DNA of 64,000 nt from Fictibacillus solisalsi. GTDB lineage: Bacteria > Bacillota > Bacilli > Bacillales > Fictibacillaceae. The DNA lies in assembly GCF_900103485.1 (NCBI RefSeq), contig NZ_FNHW01000001.1, positions 2,625,057 through 2,689,056 on the forward strand, written 5' to 3'. This document shows, in pieces, positions 27,587 to 35,343 of this stretch. Position 1 is the stretch's first letter, and the number at the start of each line of letters is the position of its first letter. Position numbers and translations under genes: made by a program. Below the pieces are notes generated by a model. That model searched no databases, had not been told where the DNA came from, and saw only the letters and a list, made by a program, of their open reading frames with translations.

Positions 27587-27656
27587 CGCACTAAACCATA
27601 GGCATAAGGAGTCAGATGCGATTCCCTACTGCTATGGATAGCGGGGCTTTCCTAAT
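27587..27656 (-). promoter_or_regulatory. Structured leader with terminator hairpin ahead of the Nramp-like gene
   Basis: On the minus strand the leader folds as AAAGCCCCGC ... GCGGGCTTTTTTT, enclosing CCATAG ... CCTATGG and a conserved-looking internal loop. The poly-T run makes it an intrinsic terminator placed about 150 bases before the Nramp-like start. A promoter lies upstream at 27726-27754, so this could be an attenuator or riboswitch. I could not match it to a known class (not M-box, yybP-ykoY or NiCo by eye). It could also be a plain terminator for the DUF3870 gene. Confidence 0.5.
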
Positions 27657-27725
27657 TACTGTGAAATGGGTGTGTTTCACCATTAAGAAGACACTTTCCA
27701 ATCGTATACTCTTAAATTATTGTTT

Positions 27726-27754
27726 ATTATAGCAAGATCTGCAAACGGTTTCAA
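27726..27754 (-). promoter_or_regulatory. Sigma-A-type promoter of the Nramp-like transcription unit
   Basis: TTGAAA (27754-27749), a 17-base spacer and TATAAT (27731-27726) on the minus strand. The -35 overlaps the stop of the DUF3870 gene. Transcription from here would include the hairpin leader. Confidence 0.65.
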
Positions 27755-28095
27755 TGGGTTGTTTGCGACTGTCGCATCTTTTCCATATATCTTTTGTACG
27801 CCGCTTTTACCGCCATAATGACTGAATTGGTGGACGGAGTATAATAATAATCTTCTATTCTCTGTACCAAACCGTCAATCCCTTGAGAAAGATCATAACC
27901 AACGATCACTCTTCTTAAGAAGTCCCTTGCCAGTTCTGTAACAAAGGTAAATTCGGCATTTACAATCAAATTGCTCTCTGTATCAATTTCCATAACAATG
28001 CCGGAAGTTTTGTACAGTTCAAACATGGAACTTCCCTGTGGCGCTTTCGCATACCCTGTAACAAGCACCGTTTTCATCTTTACTAATTCACTCAT
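27751..28095 (-). CDS. DUF3870 domain-containing protein
   Basis: Small soluble protein of about 114 aa with the DUF3870 pattern: VLVTGYAKAPQGSSMFELYK at the N-terminus, VMEIDTESNLIVNAEFTFVTELARDFL in the centre, and AVKAAYKRYMEKM at the end. The frame is open to 28134, but AGAAGGGG lies at the right distance for ATG 28095 (MSELVKMK). The function of the family is not established. Confidence 0.8.
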   Translation of the reverse strand: MSELVKMKTVLVTGYAKAPQGSSMFELYKTSGIVMEIDTESNLIVNAEFTFVTELARDFLRRVIVGYDLSQGIDGLVQRIEDYYYTPSTNSVIMAVKAAYKRYMEKMRQSQTTH

Positions 28096-28223
28096 TTTGC
28101 CAGACCCCTTCTTTGTCTGTGATTTGTTTTTCATTTCTATTGTAACAAACCTTATGTGCTATCTTACGGTGAATGGGGCAAAAATATAAACACAGAAAAA
28201 GAAAAAAATATGGATTCTTCTTT

Positions 28224-28262
28224 TTAACAATCAATTTACAATTCTATGATTAATATTTAACA
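28224..28262 (+). promoter_or_regulatory. PhoP box upstream of alkaline phosphatase
   Basis: Pho-box hexamers at an exact 11-base period: TTAACA (28224), TTTACA (28235), a weak ATGATT (28246) and TTAACA (28257). This matches the TT(A/T/C)ACA-N5 arrangement bound by PhoP~P in bacilli and fits the downstream phosphatase gene. Confidence 0.7.
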
Positions 28263-28315
28263 TTCATTCATTAAACTGGTAACTGTTAAGGAAAAAAGGT
28301 TAGGAGGAATACATA

Positions 28316-29710
28316 TTGTTTAAAAAGAAGATCGGTAAAAAATTCATCCCTCTGGCTGTATTAACCACTGTGGCATTCGGAGGATTGGTCGGCAGTTATC
28401 CAAATGCCCATGCACAACCACAGCAGCAAAACAAAACGAATGGCAAAATCAAAAATGTCATTGTTCTGATTGGGGACGGAATGGGTGTTTCTTATACGTC
28501 TGCCTATCGCTACCTGAAAGATAACCCTTCCACAAAAGTTGCAGAACGAACGGCCTTCGATAAATATCTTGTTGGCCAGCAAATGACCTATCCCGAGGAT
28601 CCGGCACAAAACGTAACCGATTCCGCTTCAGCTGCCACTGCCATGTCAGCAGGAGTTAAAACATACAACAACGCCATTGCTGTTGATAATGACAAATCAG
28701 CGGTCAAAACCGTGCTGGAGGCAGCCAAAGAAGAAGGTAAAGCCACCGGTTTAGTAGCCACTTCCGAAATCACTCATGCGACCCCTGCTTCCTTCGGTTC
28801 ACATGATGAAAGCCGCAAAAACATGAACGCCATTGCCGATGATTATTTTGATGAAAAAGTAAAAGGCAAGCACAAAATCGATGTCCTTCTCGGCGGAGGT
28901 CTCAGCAACTTTGACCGCCAGGACCGGAATTTGACCAAAGAATTTAAAAAAGACGGATACAGCTATGTGACAAAACGCGACCAAATGCTGAACGATAAAA
29001 ATGATCAAATTCTTGGCCTTTTTGCTCCTGGAGGGCTGCCAAAGAAAATTGACCGTCCAGATGAAGTTCCTTCCCTAAAAGAGATGACAACCGTTGCGCT
29101 TAATAAGCTAAACAAAGACAAAGACGGATTTTTCCTTATGGTGGAAGGGAGCCAGATTGACTGGGCAGGACATGACAATGATATTGTGGCTGCCATGAGT
29201 GAAATGAATGATTTTGAGCAAGCGTTCCAAACAGCCATCAATTTTGCCAAAAAGGACAAGCATACCTTGGTGGTGACGACAGCTGACCACTCTACCGGAG
29301 GCTATTCCATTGGTGCAAACGGCATCTACAACTGGTTCGGTGAACCGATCAGTGCGGCCAAACGGACTCCGGATTTTATGGCTGAGGAAATTTCCAAGGG
29401 CAAAGACGCAGAACAAACATTAAAACAATATATTGATCAAAAGATTCTTCCTCTTTCCACAGCTGAGATTCAATCGGTCAAAAATGCGGCTAAAACAAAC
29501 AACGTGCTCGACATCGACAATGCCATTGAAGAAATTTTCAACAAGCATTCCAATACCGGTTGGACAACAGGCGGCCACACTGGCGAGGATGTTCCTGTTT
29601 ATGCCTTTGGGCCTGAAAGTGAAAAGTTTGCGGGACAGATTAATAATACTGATATAGCAAAGAATGTATTCAATGCGTTGAAATATCCAATTCATATTAA
29701 AGATAAGTAA
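28316..29710 (+). CDS. Alkaline phosphatase
   Basis: Secreted alkaline phosphatase (464 aa) that releases phosphate from monoesters under phosphate starvation. It has an N-terminal signal peptide (about 1-35, basic start, cleavage near AHAQ), metal-site motif VIVLIGDGMGVSYTS, the catalytic Ser motif TDSASAATAMSAGVKTYN near residue 102, and metal ligands in EGSQIDWAGHDND, TTADHSTGG and GGHTGEDVPVYAFG. It starts at TTG 28316 behind TAGGAGG. A PhoP box lies about 60 bases upstream. It belongs to the PhoA/PhoB type of B. subtilis; which of the two cannot be said. Confidence 0.93.
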   Translation: MFKKKIGKKFIPLAVLTTVAFGGLVGSYPNAHAQPQQQNKTNGKIKNVIVLIGDGMGVSYTSAYRYLKDNPSTKVAERTAFDKYLVGQQMTYPEDPAQNVTDSASAATAMSAGVKTYNNAIAVDNDKSAVKTVLEAAKEEGKATGLVATSEITHATPASFGSHDESRKNMNAIADDYFDEKVKGKHKIDVLLGGGLSNFDRQDRNLTKEFKKDGYSYVTKRDQMLNDKNDQILGLFAPGGLPKKIDRPDEVPSLKEMTTVALNKLNKDKDGFFLMVEGSQIDWAGHDNDIVAAMSEMNDFEQAFQTAINFAKKDKHTLVVTTADHSTGGYSIGANGIYNWFGEPISAAKRTPDFMAEEISKGKDAEQTLKQYIDQKILPLSTAEIQSVKNAAKTNNVLDIDNAIEEIFNKHSNTGWTTGGHTGEDVPVYAFGPESEKFAGQINNTDIAKNVFNALKYPIHIKDK

Positions 29711-29714
29711 AAAG

Positions 29715-29742
29715 AAACTTCCCGTTTCGGCGGGAAGTTTTT
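29715..29742 (+). terminator. Terminator of the alkaline phosphatase gene
   Basis: AAACTTCCCG-TTTCGG-CGGGAAGTTT with a T-rich tail. Confidence 0.85.
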
Positions 29743-29770
29743 ACAATGAAGAGAAGTGAAAGGAGGAACC

Positions 29771-30448
29771 ATGAAAAAATTTGCCTTCATTCTTTCTGCA
29801 GCCTTGTTACTGGGCGGCTGTTCGCAGAATACAAAGGAAAAAGCTGATGCAGAAAGTAAACCAGCACAGACGGAAAAGACTGAAACGGAAAGCCTAACAC
29901 CGAAAGCAAACAACAGCTATCAGCCTAATCCACAGGTTACCGATGACCGGACACTTACAAAAATAGGACAAACCTACCGGGATGATAAAGGACAAGCTAC
30001 GCTGAAAGCCATAAAACAAATCAATAAAACCTATAAACAGGGACCCGTTGAACTGACAATCAAGGATATCAAATTAATTCATTTGAGACCGGACTATGGT
30101 ATGATTGATTACTTCCATGTGCTGACTCACAGGGAAGAGTTTGATTTTGTGAAAATTAGTGCCAAGATCAAAAATACTTCATCAAAACCTGTGAATTATG
30201 CCCCCGTCGCTCTCCTGAAAACCAATACGGACAAAACCTTTGATTGGGAAAAAGATATCTATCTTGAAAGGCTTGAGGGAAAATTACCGGGTAACAGCGA
30301 TAAATCTGGCAACCTCGGATTTATCGTGAATCCCGAAGAAAACGAATCGGCAGATAACGTGAAATGGATCGAAATTACTACCAGCGATGTGTTCAACCAG
30401 TCCAAACAGAAGATCAACGACTCGAAGAAGATCAAATTGAGCTTTTAA
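29771..30448 (+). CDS. Putative lipoprotein of unknown function
   Basis: A lipoprotein of about 225 aa with signal and lipobox LLLGGC at about 15-20, a Lys/Glu/Thr-rich linker (about 25-60) and a mixed alpha/beta domain from about 75 that looks like an immunoglobulin-like DUF4352/DUF5068-type fold (KISAKIKNTSSKPVNYAPVA). I do not recognise the family with confidence. ATG 29771 follows AAAGGAGG; the upstream GTG at 29756 would put the ribosome site inside the gene. Confidence 0.75.
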   Translation: MKKFAFILSAALLLGGCSQNTKEKADAESKPAQTEKTETESLTPKANNSYQPNPQVTDDRTLTKIGQTYRDDKGQATLKAIKQINKTYKQGPVELTIKDIKLIHLRPDYGMIDYFHVLTHREEFDFVKISAKIKNTSSKPVNYAPVALLKTNTDKTFDWEKDIYLERLEGKLPGNSDKSGNLGFIVNPEENESADNVKWIEITTSDVFNQSKQKINDSKKIKLSF

Positions 30449-30450
30449 AC

Positions 30451-30489
30451 AAAAAAGGGAGGCCATGATACAACATGGCTTCCCTCTTT
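30451..30489. terminator. Bidirectional terminator between lipoprotein and dedA-like genes
   Basis: AAAAAGGGAGGCCATG pairs with CATGGCTTCCCTCTTT. It ends two convergent genes and overlaps the stop of the minus-strand gene. Confidence 0.8.
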
Positions 30490-31096
30490 ACTGTTTTCTT
30501 TTCTTCTTTACAAAGTAAAACACAAAGACCGCAAACGCAACAGCCAGCAAGGCATACATCACGTTGGAATAGATGTCCATAAAATAAACCACCTGCTCCC
30601 AGTTTCGGCCAAACGCGGCACCGACATAGACCAGAATCGTATTCCAAATCAATGTGCCGAGCGTTGTGAACAACAGAAAAAGGCTGAACCTCATGCCTGA
30701 CATCCCCGCCGGAATGGAAATCAAACTTCTGATTAAGGGAACGAGCCGACAAAGGAACACCGCCCAATAGCCAAACCGGTCAAACCACCTGTCCGCTTTA
30801 TGAATGTCTTCCTTTTTCAACCTTAGAATATACCCCCAGCGCTCCACAATTCGTTCGAGCCGTGGGACATCGAGATAGGTCCCAATTTTAAATAGCACCG
30901 CTGCTCCAAATACAGAACCTGCCGTGGAAGCCAGAATCACACCCCAAACCGTAAGCTTGGAAAAGGAAGTCATCATTCCCCCGAATGTAAGAATAACTTC
31001 GGAGGGAATCGGCGGAAAAATATTTTCAAGGGCAATCATAAAGAACACGCCGATATACCCGAATTGTTCGATCACATCAGTAATCCAGTTTTGCAT
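30488..31096 (-). CDS. DedA family membrane protein
   Basis: Membrane protein of 202 aa (SNARE-associated/VTT domain). It shows the family motifs ENIFPPIPSEVILTFGG near residue 25 and FGYWAVFLCRLVPLIRSLISIPAGMSGM, whose Arg residues are conserved. DedA members act as lipid scramblases or flippases (for example for undecaprenyl phosphate or phosphatidylethanolamine); the lipid handled here is unknown. Confidence 0.9.
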   Translation of the reverse strand: MQNWITDVIEQFGYIGVFFMIALENIFPPIPSEVILTFGGMMTSFSKLTVWGVILASTAGSVFGAAVLFKIGTYLDVPRLERIVERWGYILRLKKEDIHKADRWFDRFGYWAVFLCRLVPLIRSLISIPAGMSGMRFSLFLLFTTLGTLIWNTILVYVGAAFGRNWEQVVYFMDIYSNVMYALLAVAFAVFVFYFVKKKRKQ

Positions 31097-31177
31097 AAAA
31101 ACCTCCTGAACGCTTGCACTCCCATACTTACTACGAATGAAAACCGCTTTGGTTTCATCCCCAAGCGGTTTTTTTTA

Positions 31178-32563
31178 CTAATCAATCAAACGGATAATCT
31201 GTTTATTCTTCCATGACAGCCGGTAATACGCATACTGCAGGGCAAGTGTAACAATAAAGGCAGCCGGATACCCGATCCAGATTCCCCTGATTTCAAGACT
31301 GGTATATAGGGAGAGGTAATAAGCAAGCGGAACTTCAACCAGCCAAATAGGCAGGATACTTAATATGGTCGGCCACAAGACAGTACCGCTCGCTCTCATT
31401 GTAGCGTTTAATATCGCGGAGTGCCCCATGATCACATAGCTCCATAACGTGATCACCAAAAGGCTGTGAGCGATATCCACTGTCTCACCGTTCGTCAGGA
31501 ACAAACTCAAAATCGGCCGCGAGAAAAGGTAGATCAGGATAATGATGATTCCTCCAAGTAAGTAGTTAAGCAACAGTCCTGACCGAATGACCAGTTTCAG
31601 CCGTCCCATCTGGTTGGCTCCAATCGATTGAGCCGCAAAAATTGATACCGCGATACTCAATGAGATGGCCGGCATCTGCACATAGCTTGCCACCTGGTTA
31701 ACGACCCCGTAGGCGGCCGTAGCATCCGATCCATATCGGTTAACGAACGAAATGACTGCAATCTCCGATATGGACAGCAGGATCATGCTGATACTGGATG
31801 GAATGCCCAGCTTTAGCAACAGCTTCAGCAGTTCCTTGTTGATTTTAAGTTTGCTGGCAATTGAGGAATCAAACTGAAGAGGATGCTTGGTTTTTCGCAA
31901 ATAAACAACCATCGCGATAAAGGCAACAACGGTAGAAACTACCGATGAATAAGCCGCACCGTACACACCCGTCTTTGGAAAACCAATCCAGCCAAACACA
32001 AACACCGGCATAAAAGCAATGTTCAGTACCGTGCTTACTACCAGAAAGTAAAACGGAGTCTTGGAATCGCCGGTTCCCCTCATGAAGGTTGTGTACACCG
32101 AATAAAGAAACAAAACTGGGAGCGACCAGAAAAGAATCCGGGCATAATGGGCGCTCACCTGAATAATGTTGTCAGGTGTACCAATGATTCGCAATACTTC
32201 ATACGTGAAAATGCCGCCCAGTATAGCAAGCATCACCCCGAGTATAAAGGTAAAAGTTAACGTGGTGCCAACGATCGCCTTGAGCTTTTCTTCATTCTTT
32301 GCCCCGAACGCCTGCCCGATCAGGATAGAGCTTCCCGAACCGATGCCGATCACAAATGATATGAGCAGAAAGAACAATGGAAAAAAGGCAGAGATCGCAG
32401 CCACGCTTTCAACTCCAAGCCATCTCCCGATAATGACCATGCCCACCAGCTGTCCGGCGGATTGCATCACATTGCTGAACAGCAGTGGTACAAGGAAAAG
32501 CAGCATCGGCTTCATAACCATCATCTGTGACGGCTGTTCTTGTAACGCTTCGTTTCCATTCAT
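31178..32563 (-). CDS. MATE family efflux transporter
   Basis: Twelve-segment multidrug/toxin extruder of 461 aa with the paired MATE repeats: LVGMVIIGRWLGVESVAAIS near 40 and SIAVSIFAAQSIGANQMGR in the second half. It couples Na+ or H+ entry to export of cationic compounds. Its ATG overlaps the stop of the GIY-YIG gene (ATGA), so the two are translated together. A terminator-like GC-rich hairpin lies at about 31140-31172. Confidence 0.92.
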   Translation of the reverse strand: MNGNEALQEQPSQMMVMKPMLLFLVPLLFSNVMQSAGQLVGMVIIGRWLGVESVAAISAFFPLFFLLISFVIGIGSGSSILIGQAFGAKNEEKLKAIVGTTLTFTFILGVMLAILGGIFTYEVLRIIGTPDNIIQVSAHYARILFWSLPVLFLYSVYTTFMRGTGDSKTPFYFLVVSTVLNIAFMPVFVFGWIGFPKTGVYGAAYSSVVSTVVAFIAMVVYLRKTKHPLQFDSSIASKLKINKELLKLLLKLGIPSSISMILLSISEIAVISFVNRYGSDATAAYGVVNQVASYVQMPAISLSIAVSIFAAQSIGANQMGRLKLVIRSGLLLNYLLGGIIIILIYLFSRPILSLFLTNGETVDIAHSLLVITLWSYVIMGHSAILNATMRASGTVLWPTILSILPIWLVEVPLAYYLSLYTSLEIRGIWIGYPAAFIVTLALQYAYYRLSWKNKQIIRLID

Positions 32564-32916
32564 CGCGGTTTCTCCTTATTATAGCCACGGTTTCCAAATG
32601 GCTTCAGCTCTTGTAGCCATTTGTTCTCCAGAATTTCAAGTTCCCGTTTTTCATTAAAGTAACCCGTTTCTTTTTTCTCCAGCGTTTCGAGTACCTCGAA
32701 TTGGAACGCATCTTTTCCGTAGAGATTCCAGTCAGCCTGAAGCTCTCTGTTCGTACTGGAACCCTGCTCCAGCTCAAACTTTCGACCGTTTAATGTTTTT
32801 AAATTTCGGGTGCTTCCCACAAACACTTTTTGATTCACGGTATTTTTAATGACGTACACACCCGCTTCAATTTTTGTTTCAAGATATTGCTGCTTTAATT
32901 CTTTCTTTCTGTTCAA
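32560..32916 (-). CDS. GIY-YIG nuclease family protein
   Basis: Small single-domain GIY-YIG protein (118 aa). The signature is GVYVIKN ... KVFVGST at about 18-35, followed by a conserved Arg/Lys-rich helix (NLKTLNGRKFELEQG) and the Glu of ENKWLQEL. It starts at TTG 32916 behind AGAAGGAAGG. It is coupled to the MATE gene and sits just after a DUF2087 regulator. Free-standing members of this size are not characterised; nuclease activity is inferred. Confidence 0.85.
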   Translation of the reverse strand: MNRKKELKQQYLETKIEAGVYVIKNTVNQKVFVGSTRNLKTLNGRKFELEQGSSTNRELQADWNLYGKDAFQFEVLETLEKKETGYFNEKRELEILENKWLQELKPFGNRGYNKEKPR

Positions 32917-32935
32917 AACTGTTTCCTTCCTTCTT

Positions 32936-33688
32936 TTATTTTTTCAGCCAATAGGCGCTTCCATCCGGTTTTCGATCCAGAAACCCATACTCGATCATGT
33001 ATCTTCGCAACGTGACAAAATCGTAATACACACTTTTTAATACTTCATTGACATCCTTTTCAGCGTAGGTCTCTTTTGGATGAAATAAGGTTGAGATTTC
33101 ACGCAAAACCACAAGCTTTTGCTTTTCTTTTGCCGGAAAAGTTTTTAATGACTTGCTTCCCTCTATAAAATACTTTTTAAGCATCTTCTCCTGCTCTTCT
33201 TTCGTCACATTGTACCGGTCATCCACCATGGTGGCCGTCTGGTGAGGGGGGATCAGTGATGGCGCATGCTCATCCTTTTCCTTCAGAAGTTCCATCAGTG
33301 TCAGCAGCATTTTCGCCTGTCGTTCTTTTTCCTTTAAAACAAACCGGTGGTTCCGGATGGTGGAGGTACTTCCGACTTCCATCACCTGCTTGATTTCGTT
33401 GTCATTTTTTCCTTCATAAAAAAGACGCAGCAGCCGGTTTTGATGATCCGTAAGTCCGGTCAGCTTTTTATTAAGACCGATTAGATAATCAAAAACCGAT
33501 CCATGTTCTCTTTGAATATGAAGGTTCATGAATTTTTCTGCTTCATATAAGGTGTTGTCCTGTGGATAAATAATGCCCTTCTCTACTTGATTTCCGCAGA
33601 GCAGACAAACAAATTGTTCCTTTTCTTCGAGATACCCTTTTTTCAGGTCCTCAAGGGGGGCTTCCCAAAAACGATCAGATATAACCAT
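32936..33688 (-). CDS. DUF2087 domain-containing transcriptional regulator
   Basis: A 250-aa protein. The N-terminal part contains a CxxC pair (FVCLLCGN) with a distant His (LHIQREHG), possibly a zinc site. The middle (about 75-125) resembles a sigma70-region-4/LuxR helix-turn-helix (LTDHQNRLLRLFYEGKNDN). The C-terminal DUF2087 domain (about 165-250) includes FPAKEKQKLVVLREI and DFVTLRRYMIEYGFLDR. An inverted repeat ACAAAC-N13-GTTTGT (33723-33747) upstream is a candidate autoregulatory site. First gene of the GIY-YIG/MATE operon. Confidence 0.82.
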   Translation of the reverse strand: MVISDRFWEAPLEDLKKGYLEEKEQFVCLLCGNQVEKGIIYPQDNTLYEAEKFMNLHIQREHGSVFDYLIGLNKKLTGLTDHQNRLLRLFYEGKNDNEIKQVMEVGSTSTIRNHRFVLKEKERQAKMLLTLMELLKEKDEHAPSLIPPHQTATMVDDRYNVTKEEQEKMLKKYFIEGSKSLKTFPAKEKQKLVVLREISTLFHPKETYAEKDVNEVLKSVYYDFVTLRRYMIEYGFLDRKPDGSAYWLKK

Positions 33689-33770
33689 TTAATAAACAAC
33701 TCCTATTAACGTTTACTTATTTACAAACATATTATGATATCGTTTGTTAACTGTCAATTAAAAAAATGAA

Positions 33771-33808
33771 AAAAAGACCTTTCGGATAATAATTCCGAAA
33801 GGTCTTCT
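33771..33808 (-). terminator. Terminator of the nucleoside transporter gene
   Basis: AAGACCTTTCGGA-ATTATTA-TCCGAAAGGTCTT followed by T on the minus strand, just after the nupG-like stop. Confidence 0.88.
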
Positions 33809-33815
33809 TTTATTT

Positions 33816-35009
33816 TTACCAAACAAAAAGTCCAACAAGCATCGCACTTAACAGCGAAACGGCCATTCCGCTCACAAGCAGTTTCCACACGTTCTTACCG
33901 ATCACCACAGACTTTTCTTCTCCGAGGATAGAGTTGTACGTTCCATAAATCATACCGACCGTACTAAAGTTCGCAAATGATGTTAAGAAGGTTGTGGCAA
34001 CCGCCACGGTGTGCGGCGGGAGTGATTTCAATTGTGTTTTCAAATCCATCATGGCCACGAATTCATTGGTTGCAAGTTTAATACCCATTAATTTTGCCAC
34101 GTATAAAGCATCATGTTTAGGAAGCCCCAGCAGGAACGCAAACGGACTGAAGATGAATGAGAATATTTTTTGAATCGTAAGACCATGGATGAAAAAGCCG
34201 AGAATGCCGTTTACCGCAGACGTTAATGCCACATATCCGATGACCATGGCGAGAATGACAATTACCATACGAATACCGACAAGCATACTGTTTGAGATGG
34301 TGGAGAAGAAATCTTTCTTTTCTTCCTTCGGTGGAACGTAAACCACGTCCTCTTCTTTCGATACATCCACCGGGTGCAAAATACTAGCAAGCAACAGCGC
34401 GTTCAGGCAGTTAAGCGGAATCGCCGCAAATACATAGGTTGCCGGCACCATCGTTAAGTACGCCCCGATAATGGATCCGCTGATACTGCTCATGCTCATC
34501 AAACCAAACGTCAAGAGCCTGTGCTGTTTGAGCACCACCAGCTGCTGCCGGATCACCGCAAGCGCCTCTGTATTGCCAAGAAACATCATCTGAATGGAGA
34601 AGAAGCTTTCAAGCTTGGGCAGTCCGGAAATTTTCGAAATGACCCAGCCGACCTTATCAATGATCCACGTTAAGATACCGAAATACGAAAGAATATCAAA
34701 AAAGGTAACTACAAAAATAATTGGAAGCAAGGCACTAAAGAAAAAATCAACGTTTTCGTTCGCCATGACCGATGGAAAAACAAACGCGGTACCGTCATTT
34801 GCACATTGAATGAGCCAGGAAAAAAAAGCTGCAAACCGGTCAATGATCGTCGTACCAATTTTTGTTCCGAGCATAAACCACGTAATCAGCAGCTCAACGA
34901 CAAACAAAACGCCGATCGATTTCCATTTCACATTTCTCCGGTTCGGGGAACACGCAAAAACAACGCCAACCACAACCAGGATGCCAAGCAGATTAATCAA
35001 AAAATACAA
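33816..35009 (-). CDS. nupG: Concentrative nucleoside transporter (NupG/NupC type)
   Basis: Proton- or sodium-coupled nucleoside uptake protein of about 397 aa. It shows the CNT motifs QMMFLGNTEALAVIRQQL and LMSMSSISGSIIGAYLTM, and the C-terminal FANFSTVGMIYGTYNSI region. The open frame runs back to 35135, but that stretch contains the riboswitch terminator and cannot be coding. TTG 35009 behind GGGAG is the likely start and gives the family length. The upstream guanine-type riboswitch points to purine nucleosides, as for B. subtilis nupG. Confidence 0.9.
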   Translation of the reverse strand: MYFLINLLGILVVVGVVFACSPNRRNVKWKSIGVLFVVELLITWFMLGTKIGTTIIDRFAAFFSWLIQCANDGTAFVFPSVMANENVDFFFSALLPIIFVVTFFDILSYFGILTWIIDKVGWVISKISGLPKLESFFSIQMMFLGNTEALAVIRQQLVVLKQHRLLTFGLMSMSSISGSIIGAYLTMVPATYVFAAIPLNCLNALLLASILHPVDVSKEEDVVYVPPKEEKKDFFSTISNSMLVGIRMVIVILAMVIGYVALTSAVNGILGFFIHGLTIQKIFSFIFSPFAFLLGLPKHDALYVAKLMGIKLATNEFVAMMDLKTQLKSLPPHTVAVATTFLTSFANFSTVGMIYGTYNSILGEEKSVVIGKNVWKLLVSGMAVSLLSAMLVGLFVW

Positions 35010-35037
35010 ACCAACCACTCCCACTTTTTCCGTATAT

Positions 35038-35094
35038 AAAAAGCCCTTATTTCCTGCTCGCCGTCTACCGGACAGAAAGCATGAAAACAAGGGC
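35038..35094 (-). terminator. Riboswitch-controlled terminator before the nucleoside transporter
   Basis: GCCCTTG-TTTTC ... GGAAATAAGGGC followed by TTTTT on the minus strand, between the purine aptamer and the TTG start. This is the expression platform: purine binding should favour termination. Confidence 0.8.
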
Positions 35095-35170
35095 AATGGG
35101 ATTATCCATTTGGGAAAATGGTTGTTTCCCAACAAAGATAAATGACCAATCCATTGATGTATTCATACTT

Positions 35171-35246
35171 CCTTGTAGTCCGGCATTTAACGGCTGCCAG
35201 GTAGAGACTATCAGACCGAATTCGACTGTACTGATATTATACAAGG
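35171..35246 (-). promoter_or_regulatory. Purine riboswitch aptamer, guanine type
   Basis: On the minus strand P1 is CCTTGTA/TACAAGG. It encloses J1/2 TAATA, P2 (TATCAG/CTGATA), J2/3 GTCTCTACC, P3 (TGGCA/TGCCG) and J3/1 GGACTAC. The pyrimidine that pairs with the ligand (position 74 of xpt) is C, so guanine or hypoxanthine is expected. Loop L2 is about 16 bases instead of 7 and L3 is 9 bases, so the usual L2-L3 contact must differ. Confidence 0.85.
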
Positions 35247-35343
35247 ATGTTATTTATTATTTGCGAATAATGGTCATTTTAGTACATATGTCATAGTTTG
35301 ACAATATCTGCAGAAAAAGTCCTATTTTAAAAAACTTTTTGAA

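Noticed and set aside
27587-27656. Assignment of the Nramp-like leader to yybP-ykoY (Mn) or M-box (Mg) riboswitches
   Set aside because: The conserved loop and junction sequences of those classes are not present on reading the leader.
35010-35135. N-terminal extension of the nucleoside transporter
   Set aside because: This stretch contains the riboswitch terminator hairpin and has no ribosome site; the shorter protein has family length.
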